DNA from: an uncultured Stomatobaculum sp.
GTDB lineage: Bacteria; Bacillota; Clostridia; Lachnospirales; Lachnospiraceae
Assembly (NCBI GenBank): GCA_938010625.1
Contig: CALLVJ010000292.1
Coordinates: forward strand, 1 to 6,261
Direction of reading: 5' to 3'
DNA: 6,261 nt
Made by a program: the position numbers and the translations under genes
Shown: in pieces, positions 1 through 6,261 of the stretch
Layout: each line of letters starts with the position of its first letter
Numbering within the stretch: the first letter of the stretch is position 1
Notes under the pieces: model-generated
Told to the model about the DNA's origin: nothing
Seen by the model: the letters and a program-made list of their open reading frames with translations, nothing else
The model's database searches: none

Positions 1-429
1 GTGCGCGCTGCGGTCTATTTTCAGCCCCCGGATCACGAGAACATCGCCCTGCTTCGCGGAGACCAGGCGCTCATAGCGGCTTAAATGCGCCCTCACCCGT
101 GCCACCAGTTCCCGCGGCGAAAATGGCTTCGTGATATAGTCGTCTGCGCCGAGCCCGAGCCCCTGCACCTTGTCAATATCGTCTCGCTTTGCGCTCACAA
201 TCAGAATGGGGGTGTTAAAGCGCTCCCGGACTTCGCGACAAATTTCAAAACCGCTCGCCCCCGGCAGCATCAGATCCAGAATGATCAAGTCGTAGCTGCC
301 GCTCAGCGCCTCCTGCATGCCATTGCGCCCGTTAAAACAAAGTTTCGTCTCAAAACCGCTCGCCTGCAAATAGTCGCGCTCCAGCTCGGCAATGCTCTCA
401 TCGTCCTCGACAATCAATATGCGTTTCAA
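1..429 (-). CDS. Two-component response regulator, OmpR/PhoB family, 3' end cut by window edge
   Basis: This is the cytoplasmic partner of the histidine kinase encoded just upstream. It should accept phosphate on an aspartate and then bind DNA. The 143 visible residues hold a complete receiver domain (about 1-118): acidic pocket E8-D9-D10, phospho-acceptor D52 in LDLMLPG, switch residue S79, aromatic switch Y98, and K101 in the KPF motif. The ELVARVRAHL stretch that follows is typical of the OmpR/PhoB subfamily. A linker and the first strands of what should be the winged-helix output domain come next; the rest lies beyond position 1. I chose the TTG at 429-427 because GGAGG lies 7 bases upstream and it overlaps the kinase stop codon (TTGA), which suggests translational coupling. 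The nearby ATG at 443-441 is in the kinase frame. The target genes cannot be read from this window. The family assignment is very secure; the specific name is not. Confidence 0.95.
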   Translation of the reverse strand, partial: MKRILIVEDDESIAELERDYLQASGFETKLCFNGRNGMQEALSGSYDLIILDLMLPGASGFEICREVRERFNTPILIVSAKRDDIDKVQGLGLGADDYITKPFSPRELVARVRAHLSRYERLVSAKQGDVLVIRGLKIDRSAH

Positions 430-1481
430 GTCAAATCCTCCATATACTTTCTGAGCGAGAAAAGTATTGTCATCCCCCTCCCGGTCTCCGCGCGCGCCCA
501 GACCCTGCCGCCGTGATCCTCTATGATTTTCTTCACAATTGAGAGACCAATGCCGCTGCCGCCCTTGAAATTTCTCGCCTCGTCCGCGCGATAAAAGCGC
601 TCAAAGACATAGGGCAGCTGCTGCTTTGAAATGCCTGGTCCATTGTCGGACAGTTCCACACGCACAAAGTCACCGTCGTCCATCACGCGCATTCGGATTT
701 CACCTGGTTTCTTGTCGCAATACTTAATCGAATTGCTGATGATATTGTTGATGACGCGACGCATCTGCTCGGCATCGGCAATGATTCTGACCTCGTCGCA
801 GAGCGCCGACGCATAAGAAAAGAGAAATCCCTGCGCCTCGGTCTCAAGCTGCAAGTCCTCCGCGCAGTCCGCAAAAAACTGCGCTGCCGGCAAAATGGCA
901 AAGTGATAGGGAATGCAGTTTGCATCAATTTTTGTGTAAAAGGTAAGTTCATCAATCAGATGATCCATCTCATTCGCCTTGTTATAGATGGTGCGGATAT
1001 AGCGTTCCATCTGCTCCGGGCTGCTTGCGACGCCGTCCTGAATTCCCTCCACATAACCCTTGATTGAGGTGATCGGGGTCTTTAAGTCGTGAGTGATGTT
1101 GCTCAGAAACTCTTTTGCGTCGCTGTCTGCTTTTTGCTTCTCCTCCTGGTTTTCTTTGAGGCGAAGCCGCATCTCTTCAAAATCGTCCATGATGCCGCGC
1201 ATCTCACTCGAAACATCCTCGGCGTTCAACGGCGCATCAAAGTTCCCGTTTTTAATTTCCCGCATTGCCTGTTCGAGACGCTCCAACGGCAGTATCACGG
1301 CGCCGTAGACCCAGCAGGCCATTGAAAAAGCCACTATAACAAGAACAGCAATTCCCGAGATGAACACTTGCGTGGTCAGATAGGAATCGCTGTTCTTCCA
1401 AACGCCCAAAATAAAAAGTGCCATGGGAATGATGATAATCATCAGAACCGAACCAAATAATCTGATTCTGGTCTGTTTCAC
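426..1481 (-). CDS. Membrane sensor histidine kinase with HAMP domain and very short extracytoplasmic loop
   Basis: A complete 351-residue sensor kinase that should autophosphorylate on histidine and pass phosphate to the adjacent regulator. In order: basic N-terminus, membrane segment 1 (about 8-28), an external loop of only about 9 residues (29-37), membrane segment 2 (about 38-62), and a HAMP linker (about 60-112, with P65-L66). The dimerisation/phospho-acceptor domain has H131 in HDLKTP; D132 and T135 fit the E/DxxT pattern linked to phosphatase activity. The ATPase domain has an N box around 241-254 (N246, N250), a G1 box DNGPGI (279-284), an F box FERFYR (293-298) and a G2 box GGSGIGLSI (307-315). 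No key residue is missing. The start is GTG, with GGAGGG 7 bases upstream. The kinase gene precedes its regulator, the reverse of the common OmpR-family order. The tiny loop makes a large extracellular ligand unlikely; signals may be sensed in or at the membrane (inference). Confidence 0.95.
   Translation of the reverse strand: MKQTRIRLFGSVLMIIIIPMALFILGVWKNSDSYLTTQVFISGIAVLVIVAFSMACWVYGAVILPLERLEQAMREIKNGNFDAPLNAEDVSSEMRGIMDDFEEMRLRLKENQEEKQKADSDAKEFLSNITHDLKTPITSIKGYVEGIQDGVASSPEQMERYIRTIYNKANEMDHLIDELTFYTKIDANCIPYHFAILPAAQFFADCAEDLQLETEAQGFLFSYASALCDEVRIIADAEQMRRVINNIISNSIKYCDKKPGEIRMRVMDDGDFVRVELSDNGPGISKQQLPYVFERFYRADEARNFKGGSGIGLSIVKKIIEDHGGRVWARAETGRGMTILFSLRKYMEDLT
437..441 (-). promoter_or_regulatory. 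Ribosome binding site deciding the TTG start of the response regulator
   Basis: GGAGG on the minus strand lies 7 bases before the TTG at 429-427. It sits inside the last codons of the kinase gene, so ribosomes ending the kinase are well placed to restart on the regulator. This site is the main reason for accepting a TTG start. Confidence 0.8.
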
Positions 1482-1488
1482 AGACAGT

Positions 1489-1494
1489 CCCTCC
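1489..1494 (-). promoter_or_regulatory. Ribosome binding site for the histidine kinase (GTG start)
   Basis: GGAGGG on the minus strand lies 7 bases before the GTG at 1481-1479. It is in the 34-base gap between the metK stop and the kinase start. That gap shows no terminator hairpin and no convincing promoter, so the kinase is probably read from the murA-metK transcript. Confidence 0.8.
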
Positions 1495-1515
1495 GCGCAA
1501 AGTGATTGCGAAATC

Positions 1516-2700
1516 TCAGGCGAGATACTTCTTTAACTGTTCTGCGCGGTCAGTCTTCTCCCACGGAAGCGAAAGATCCTCTCTGCCAAAGTGACCATAG
1601 GCCGCAACCTGCCGGTAAATCGGGCGCTTCAAGTCGAGCATGCGGATGATGCCGGCCGGTCGCAGATCAAACTCCTTCCGCACAATGTCGCAGAGCTGCT
1701 CGTCCGAGAGCTTGCCGGTCCCGAAGGAATTCACCGAGACCGAAGTCGGCGTCGCGACGCCGATCGCGTAGGAAAGCTGAATCTCGACGCTGTCCGCAAG
1801 ACCTGCCGCAACCAGATTCTTTGCGACATAGCGCGCCGCGTAAGCTGCGGAACGATCCACCTTGGACGGATCCTTTCCCGAGAAAGCGCCGCCGCCGTGG
1901 CGCGCATAGCCGCCGTAAGTGTCGACAATGATCTTTCTGCCGGTGAGACCCGCATCGCCGTTCGGTCCGCCGATCACAAAACGGCCGGTCGGATTGATGT
2001 AAAAGCGCGTGTGCCCGTCGACCAGTTCCGCCGGCAGCACTTCATCAAAGATATACTTCTTGATGTCCGCGTGAATCTTCTCCTGGCTCACGTCCGGATC
2101 ATGCTGGGTTGAGAGCACGACAGCGTCGAGACGCGCCGGCTTTCCGTTCTCATCGTACTCGACCGTGACCTGGCTCTTGCCGTCCGGGCGGAGATACGGG
2201 AGCTTCTTCGTCTTTCTGAGCTCTGCGAGCTTGCGGCAGAGCTTATGCGCGAGACTGATCGGATAGGGCATGAGCTCCTCTGTCTCCCGGCAGGCGTAGC
2301 CGAACATGAGGCCCTGGTCGCCCGCGCCCTGGTTCAGATCCCACTCTTTCTCACCCTCGCGCTCTTCGAGCGCATGATCCACGCCCTGCGCAATATCCGG
2401 CGACTGCTCATGAAGTGCAGTCAGCACAGCGCAGGTGTCACAGTCAAAACCGTACTTGCCTCTGGTGTAGCCAATCTCCCGGATGGTATCCCGCACCAGC
2501 TGCTGATAGTCGATGCGAGCCGTCGTGGAAATTTCTCCCATCAGCACGACGAGGCCGGTCGTCGTCGCAGTCTCGCAGGCCACGCGGCTCTCCGGATCCT
2601 CTGCGAGCAGTGCATCCAGAATCGCATCCGAAATCTGATCGCAAATCTTATCCGGATGCCCCTCGGTCACGGACTCCGAAGTGAATAATCTTCTCTCCAT
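1516..2700 (-). CDS. metK: S-adenosylmethionine synthetase (methionine adenosyltransferase)
   Basis: This cytoplasmic enzyme makes S-adenosylmethionine from ATP and methionine, releasing phosphate and pyrophosphate; SAM is the main methyl donor. The 394 residues match the family length (about 380-400). Visible signatures are [13 protein letters not shown] near the N-terminus (H15, D17, K18), E55 in MGEI, the mobile-loop region [10 protein letters not shown] (98-107), the GAGDQG signature (125-130), and the glycine-rich GGGAFSGKD signature (269-277). I prefer the ATG at 2700-2698: AGGAG lies 7 bases upstream and the protein then begins like known MetK proteins. A GTG at 2727-2725 is in frame, would add nine mostly charged residues, and touches the murA stop (GTGA), but has no comparable ribosome site. 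There is no SAM-riboswitch leader, because murA lies directly upstream. The kinase gene follows after 34 bases. The identity is not in doubt. Confidence 0.98.
   Translation of the reverse strand: MERRLFTSESVTEGHPDKICDQISDAILDALLAEDPESRVACETATTTGLVVLMGEISTTARIDYQQLVRDTIREIGYTRGKYGFDCDTCAVLTALHEQSPDIAQGVDHALEEREGEKEWDLNQGAGDQGLMFGYACRETEELMPYPISLAHKLCRKLAELRKTKKLPYLRPDGKSQVTVEYDENGKPARLDAVVLSTQHDPDVSQEKIHADIKKYIFDEVLPAELVDGHTRFYINPTGRFVIGGPNGDAGLTGRKIIVDTYGGYARHGGGAFSGKDPSKVDRSAAYAARYVAKNLVAAGLADSVEIQLSYAIGVATPTSVSVNSFGTGKLSDEQLCDIVRKEFDLRPAGIIRMLDLKRPIYRQVAAYGHFGREDLSLPWEKTDRAEQLKKYLA
1746..1763. repeat. Perfect 18-bp palindrome inside metK
   Basis: TCGGCGTCGCGACGCCGA reads the same on both strands, centred between 1754 and 1755. 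It falls in the metK stretch encoding IGVATPTS near residues 313-320, a region under protein constraint. With no loop it is less a hairpin than a possible dimer-protein site, and it may be a by-product of GC-rich codons. Confidence 0.6.
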
Positions 2701-2707
2701 TCTCTCT

Positions 2708-2713
2708 CTCCTC
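2708..2713 (-). promoter_or_regulatory. Ribosome binding site deciding the metK start, followed by a GA-repeat spacer
   Basis: GAGGAG on the minus strand is separated from the ATG at 2700-2698 by the seven bases AGAGAGA. Together they form an unbroken purine tract that continues past the start codon. It supports the ATG at 2700 over the in-frame GTG at 2727. Confidence 0.8.
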
Positions 2714-2723
2714 TGCTGCTTTC

Positions 2724-4016
2724 TCACCCGGCTGCCAGCTTAAACTTCCGAACTCCCCGCTCGTTCTCCACCAGTTCAATCATGGCGCCGAGCGCGCGGA
2801 GCTTCTCCTCAAAATGTTCATAGCCGCGCTGGATATACTGAATATCTGAAATCGTCGTGATGCCCTCTGCTGCAAGTCCCGCGAGCACTAGGGCTGCACC
2901 CGCCCTTAAGTCACAGGCCTTAATTTCTGCGCCGCTGAATTTCTCAACGCCGCTGATAATTGCTGTATTGCCCTCCACCTTGTTGCTGGCTCCCATGCGC
3001 CGGAGTTCCTGCAAATAGCGGTAGCGGCTCTCAAAAATCGACTCGGTCAGCACACTCGTGCCGCGCGCCAGAGACATCGCCGTGCCGACCTGCGGCTGCA
3101 TGTCGGTCGGAAAACCCGGATAGGGCAGCGTCTTTACATTGACGGCGCGGAGCCGCGGTGTCCCGATGACGCGGATTTCGTCGTCGGACTCAACCAGCTC
3201 GCAGCCCATCTCGTAGAGCTTTGCACTGATGGCCTCCATGTGCTTGGGAATCAGATTCTTCACGCGGATATCGCCCCGCGTAATGGCCGCTGCAAACATG
3301 AAAGTGCCAGCCTCAATCTGATCCGGAATGATGGAATAGGTCGTCCCGTGAAATCGCGGCACGCCGACAATGCGGATCACATCGGTACCGGCGCCCTTGA
3401 TATTTGCACCCATGCTGTTCAGGAAATTCGCGACATCCACAATGTGCGGCTCCTTCGCGGCATTTTCGAGTATGGTCCTGCCCTCTGAGAGCGCCGCCGC
3501 CATCATCACATTGATGGTCGCGCCGACCGAGACAACATCGAAAAAAACATGCTCTCCATGTAGTCTCTCCGCCGAAACGCCGATTCTTCCGTTGACAAGT
3601 TCCACTTTCGCGCCGAGCGCCGTGAAGCCTTTTAAGTGCTGGTCAATGGGGCGCTGTCCGATATCACAGCCACCTGGCATCGGCACATCTGCCTGCCGGT
3701 ACTTGCCGAGCAACGCGCCAATCAGATAGTATGAGGCGCGAATCCGCTTCATATTTTCCGATTCCACCGAGAGAGCGCGGATGGATTTGCCATTGATGCG
3801 CACAGTGTGCGTATCAATGCGCGTCACCTCCGCGCCAATCTCCCGGATTGCCTCCAGCATCATATTGATATCCCGGACGTCCGGTAAATTTTCAATCAAC
3901 ACATCCTCGTCGGCCATAACGGATGCTGCAAGTATGCCAAGCGCCGCGTTCTTTGCGCCGCTGATCACGACTTCACCGACCAGCGGATTTCCGCCCTTCA
4001 TGATATATTGTGCCAT
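2724..4016 (-). CDS. murA: UDP-N-acetylglucosamine 1-carboxyvinyltransferase (MurA)
   Basis: This cytoplasmic enzyme transfers enolpyruvate from phosphoenolpyruvate to UDP-GlcNAc, the first committed step of peptidoglycan synthesis and the target of fosfomycin. The 430 residues fit the family (about 420-440). Visible landmarks are [11 protein letters not shown] with K22-N23, RIRASYY (91-97), catalytic-loop C117 in GGCDIGQRP with R122, D305 in FPTDMQPQ (the expected general base), R371 in DLRAGAAL and R397 in QRGYE. The cysteine suggests normal fosfomycin sensitivity at the target, since resistant enzymes often carry Asp there. I chose the ATG at 4016-4014 because AAAGGAG lies just upstream and the protein then starts like known MurA. 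An in-frame ATG at 4049 has no ribosome site and lies almost on the predicted transcription start. Firmicutes often have two murA copies; I cannot tell which paralogue this is. The stop codon touches a possible metK GTG. Confidence 0.97.
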   Translation of the reverse strand: MAQYIMKGGNPLVGEVVISGAKNAALGILAASVMADEDVLIENLPDVRDINMMLEAIREIGAEVTRIDTHTVRINGKSIRALSVESENMKRIRASYYLIGALLGKYRQADVPMPGGCDIGQRPIDQHLKGFTALGAKVELVNGRIGVSAERLHGEHVFFDVVSVGATINVMMAAALSEGRTILENAAKEPHIVDVANFLNSMGANIKGAGTDVIRIVGVPRFHGTTYSIIPDQIEAGTFMFAAAITRGDIRVKNLIPKHMEAISAKLYEMGCELVESDDEIRVIGTPRLRAVNVKTLPYPGFPTDMQPQVGTAMSLARGTSVLTESIFESRYRYLQELRRMGASNKVEGNTAIISGVEKFSGAEIKACDLRAGAALVLAGLAAEGITTISDIQYIQRGYEHFEEKLRALGAMIELVENERGVRKFKLAAG

Positions 4017-4020
4017 TTCA

Positions 4021-4027
4021 CTCCTTT
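4021..4027 (-). promoter_or_regulatory. Ribosome binding site deciding the murA start
   Basis: AAAGGAG on the minus strand lies four bases before the ATG at 4016-4014. The spacing is slightly short but the complementarity is strong. It selects this ATG over the upstream in-frame ATG at 4049, which has no such site. Confidence 0.8.
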
Positions 4028-4059
4028 TGGCGTATTGTCGCCAGAACATGGTCAGTGCG

Positions 4060-4088
4060 AGTATATCACAGCTTTCTTTGTTCGTAAA
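4060..4088 (-). promoter_or_regulatory. Predicted sigma-A promoter of the murA-metK-kinase-regulator operon
   Basis: On the minus strand there is a -35 box TTTACG (4088-4083; four of six match TTGACA), a 17-base spacer, and a -10 box TATACT (4065-4060; five of six match TATAAT). TG one base before the -10 gives an extended -10 (TGATATACT). The expected transcription start is near 4053, giving a leader of roughly 37 bases before the murA ATG, too short for a riboswitch. The -35 begins immediately after the stop codon of the large upstream gene. I see no terminator between that gene and murA, so read-through from upstream is also likely. Confidence 0.7.
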
Positions 4089-6261
4089 TCAGCGGGCAGG
4101 TGAGAGCGCTGTAAAGTCACATCTTCCATTTTCAAACATGCGCTCTGCCTCTTCCATCGTGAGCTTAAAGTAAGTACCATCGTCAATTCGGTACAGAGAA
4201 ATGGTCGCGCGGTCGTAGCCGTAGAGAATCAGCGGCGCGCCACCGTCCGAGTAGGCGAGCAGCGGCATGCCGTTTGCGACAAAGTAGAGCGCTGCGCGGA
4301 AATCCGTCCCGTAGAGATCCAGCGCTGTGCCATCCTGCCTTGCACTCTGCAAAGCGTCTTTGCTCTGCTCCGGATTCTTTAGGTTGCGCGCGCTCGCTGT
4401 GCCAGCGCGGCAGTAGAGCATCCTGCCGCCAGCGCGCACATAGCCTCGGCTCTCATAGGCCGCATTAATGGCTTCTCCCGCGCTCTGGAAGCGCCCCAGA
4501 TACTTGCCCTGGCCATAGGCCTCATAGCGCGCGCTGTCGTCGCTCTGCTTGTCTACCTGCATTCCAGGTGCGCTGTCAAAGCTCACGGCATCCGAAGCCG
4601 CTGCGCGCGCTCTTCTGTCCTGGAAACCGCGCGGTGTCGCTGCATAGTAGACCTTTTCCTTCTCTGCGCTGTTCTCGGTCAGAACTTGCGGCGCTGTCTC
4701 CTCAATCGAGTTGGAAACAATCGTATCGCTGCCGCTCACGCGAAAACTGTGGTCTCCTATTTTCGTCAGTTTCTCAAGGTGTACGCGCGAACCAGTCACA
4801 TCAACATCCGAAATCAGGACACCCTCCTCTCGGTAGCGCGTCGGCTTCGGCGTCTTTGCGTAGTTGTCCGTAATCTCCAACTCAGAGAGCGGCAGTTCCC
4901 GCGTGATGCCGTTTAAGTCCCAGGTATTGCCCTCTTCCGCAATGCCGACCGTCAAATCATGTCCGAGATAACCGAGTGGCCTTAGCAGTTGTCCCGCACC
5001 TGCGCTGACATTGGTCCGGCTTCGGTTTGCGATCTGCATCTGCACCAGCGCGGCAGCGCCAAAGCGGTTCGCTGTATTCTGCCAGGCGAGTTCCTCCTGT
5101 GAGGCGCTGACCTGCAGATTGCTCTGCGCCGCATCGGCGCAGAGCACAGTGTACTCCTTGCTCTGCAGATCGAGTCCGTAGACCGCATTGCCGAGTTTGA
5201 AATAAAACATCGAGCCGCCGCTCTCTGCCGAGAGCACTTCCATGTCCGCCCAAAGTTCCTCAAAACTCTCCGTGCTCGGAATAAATGCCTGCTCCGTGAC
5301 GGCACTCTTCGCGCTGTCGTAGTGCATCAGTGAAATGCCGACCTCGCCCTCGTGCTCACCGCGGTTCATATAGCCCGCGAGCACAAAGTCAATGTCCCCC
5401 TTGTCCGAGAGCGAGAGAATCTTCAAGCGATGCTTCCGGTACCCCGCGCGAATGCCGCTGTCCACACCACTCCGGAATGAGAAGATGCGTGTGTAGAGGC
5501 TCCGCGCGCCGTCGAGCAGCCAGAGATCTCCGCTCGCAACCACTGCCTTCCAGCGCTTGCCCTTGCTGCTCTCCGCCTGCACGCTGCCGTTCTCGCTGAT
5601 GCCGAGATACATTTTATTGCCCGAAAAACTGGACTGGTCGCCAAGAAAAATTTCGTGCATCGTGCGGGTATAGTCCATCAGATAAATGCGCTCCGGCCCT
5701 TTCCGCATCACAAAATTCTCGCTGATTTCAAACTGCATCTGGCTCTGATCCTCGCTGTCTTTGGATGCGAGAAAACTCCTCGACACAATGGCTGTATTAC
5801 CGTTGTACTCGAGAAGGCGAAGGTCTGCCTCACCTGTGATGGTAAGTTTCAGGCCGCCATAAGTCAGCTGATTAAAGCTTGACTTCAAATCTACGCGTCC
5901 CAGGGTCGTATTGTCACCGCCGTCGCCGCTCTCCAGAAACACAGCATTTTCCCGCGCGCGGTCATAGTCAAAATTCCGGTCGCTAAAGTCCTCGGCGAGC
6001 GCCACGAAATCCGCTGCCCGACCGACATCATCCACCATGATACGCGCGTAATAGTGGAGATCTCCCACCTCTGCAGTCTTTAAGGTGAGGTCAAGCCGGT
6101 ATTCCGTTCCCGGCTGCACAAGATTCTGAATCGGAAGCACCACTTTGACATTCTTGTCCTGGGTTTCCCAGTCTGTGAGACCCGTGCGCTCAATCAGGTC
6201 TTTCAAATCTGTCGAGCGAATTTCATAGCGTATCCCCGTCACAGTCACCGCCCCACTCTCC
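4089..6261 (-). CDS. Large protein of unknown function with a probable inactive C39-like C-terminal domain; 5' end cut by window edge
   Basis: I cannot name this protein. The frame is open to the right edge and no signal peptide or membrane segment is visible in about 723 residues, so the true start is probably outside. Numbering from an in-frame GTG at 6248, residues 1-75 look like a beta-sandwich (alternating strands, YYARIMVDD at 66-74). DNTTLGRVDLKSSFNQLTYG (112-131) resembles, from memory, unnamed Lachnospiraceae proteins. Residues 185-460 are strand-rich with repeated LWLLDG, VYGLDL and TWDLNG-like units, suggesting a propeller-like fold. A polar, low-complexity linker (about 515-575) follows. 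The last 145 residues resemble C39-like papain-fold domains: YEAYGQGKYLGRFQSAGEAI, ALDLYGTDFRAALYFVANGMPLLAY, then GGAPLILYGYD. The usual GH-A-V-L-I-VGYD histidine is replaced by A671 and no cysteine sits where a nucleophile is expected, so it is probably non-catalytic. I infer an exported or membrane-anchored protein. Confidence 0.8.
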   Translation of the reverse strand, partial: ESGAVTVTGIRYEIRSTDLKDLIERTGLTDWETQDKNVKVVLPIQNLVQPGTEYRLDLTLKTAEVGDLHYYARIMVDDVGRAADFVALAEDFSDRNFDYDRARENAVFLESGDGGDNTTLGRVDLKSSFNQLTYGGLKLTITGEADLRLLEYNGNTAIVSRSFLASKDSEDQSQMQFEISENFVMRKGPERIYLMDYTRTMHEIFLGDQSSFSGNKMYLGISENGSVQAESSKGKRWKAVVASGDLWLLDGARSLYTRIFSFRSGVDSGIRAGYRKHRLKILSLSDKGDIDFVLAGYMNRGEHEGEVGISLMHYDSAKSAVTEQAFIPSTESFEELWADMEVLSAESGGSMFYFKLGNAVYGLDLQSKEYTVLCADAAQSNLQVSASQEELAWQNTANRFGAAALVQMQIANRSRTNVSAGAGQLLRPLGYLGHDLTVGIAEEGNTWDLNGITRELPLSELEITDNYAKTPKPTRYREEGVLISDVDVTGSRVHLEKLTKIGDHSFRVSGSDTIVSNSIEETAPQVLTENSAEKEKVYYAATPRGFQDRRARAAASDAVSFDSAPGMQVDKQSDDSARYEAYGQGKYLGRFQSAGEAINAAYESRGYVRAGGRMLYCRAGTASARNLKNPEQSKDALQSARQDGTALDLYGTDFRAALYFVANGMPLLAYSDGGAPLILYGYDRATISLYRIDDGTYFKLTMEEAERMFENGRCDFTALSPAR
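5120..5146. repeat. Perfect 12-bp inverted repeat with 3-base loop inside the large gene
   Basis: TGCTCTGCGCCG (5120-5131) and CGGCGCAGAGCA (5135-5146) are exact reverse complements separated by CAT. On the coding strand this could fold as a very stable GC-rich hairpin. It encodes VLCADAAQSN around residues 368-377. There is no T-run after it on either strand, so it does not look like an intrinsic terminator. It could cause pausing or be chance in GC-rich coding sequence. Confidence 0.7.

Noticed and set aside
85..516. Plus-strand open frame of 143 codons at the left edge
   Set aside because: It lies opposite the response regulator and kinase 3' end, shows no family motifs and no ribosome site, and both minus-strand genes are unmistakable.
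1482..1515. Possible promoter or terminator between metK and the kinase gene
   Set aside because: The 34 bases hold a ribosome binding site but no paired -35/-10 boxes and no hairpin with a T-run.
1591..2112. Plus-strand open frame of 173 codons opposite metK
   Set aside because: It is a shadow of metK caused by GC-rich codon bias; the arginine-rich and alanine-rich composition has no recognisable motif.
4014..4049. ATG at 4049 as the murA start
   Set aside because: It has no ribosome binding site and lies a few bases from the predicted transcription start; the ATG at 4016 has AAAGGAG and gives a normal MurA N-terminus.
5220..5235. Short inverted repeat GCTCTC-TGCC-GAGAGC in the large gene
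   Set aside because: A six-base stem of this kind is expected by chance in GC-rich sequence and no context supports a role.
4957..5305. Two overlapping minus-strand frames of about 100 codons inside the large gene
   Set aside because: They are alternate frames with arginine- and cysteine-rich nonsense-like composition, and the long frame through the same DNA has coherent protein character.
6246..6248. GTG at 6248-6246 as the true start of the large protein, with GGAG upstream at the window edge
   Set aside because: The frame stays open to the edge (ESGA before the GTG), the GGAG spacing is long, and no signal peptide follows although the protein looks exported. It is possible but less likely than an internal valine.

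Overview
The window reads as ordinary, densely packed chromosomal DNA from a low-G+C-phylum (Firmicutes/Bacillota) bacterium with a fairly GC-rich genome. The most likely source is a Lachnospiraceae-type clostridium. The reasons are strong GGAGG-type ribosome binding sites, GTG and TTG starts, Firmicutes-like MurA and MetK sequences, and a large protein resembling (from memory only) unnamed proteins common in Lachnospiraceae. Every gene lies on the minus strand, so transcription runs from high to low coordinates. I see no mobile element, tRNA, rRNA, CRISPR array or phage gene.

Layout in the direction of transcription: (1) 6261-4089, the 3' part of a gene for a large protein of unknown function. 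It is cut by the right window edge, is rich in beta strands, and has a C-terminal domain that looks like a catalytically dead C39-type papain-fold peptidase. (2) 4088-4017, a short gap with a good sigma-A promoter whose -35 box touches the stop codon of the large gene. (3) 4016-2724, murA, the first committed step of peptidoglycan synthesis. (4) 2700-1516, metK, S-adenosylmethionine synthetase, placed directly after murA with no SAM riboswitch leader. (5) 1481-426, a membrane sensor histidine kinase with a very short external loop. (6) 429-1, an OmpR-type response regulator cut by the left edge, with its TTG start overlapping the kinase stop codon.

murA, metK, kinase and regulator are so tightly packed (GTGA contact, 34-base gap, TTGA overlap, no terminators) that they are probably one operon driven at least from the promoter at 4060-4088. 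The association of a cell-wall enzyme, the SAM-producing enzyme and a two-component system with an intramembrane-sensing style kinase is the most interesting feature. It suggests, but does not show, envelope-related signalling. The large upstream protein is the only gene I cannot assign. Two perfect inverted repeats inside coding sequence and a GA-dinucleotide run in the metK ribosome binding region are further points of note. I found no evidence of a dramatic new system.
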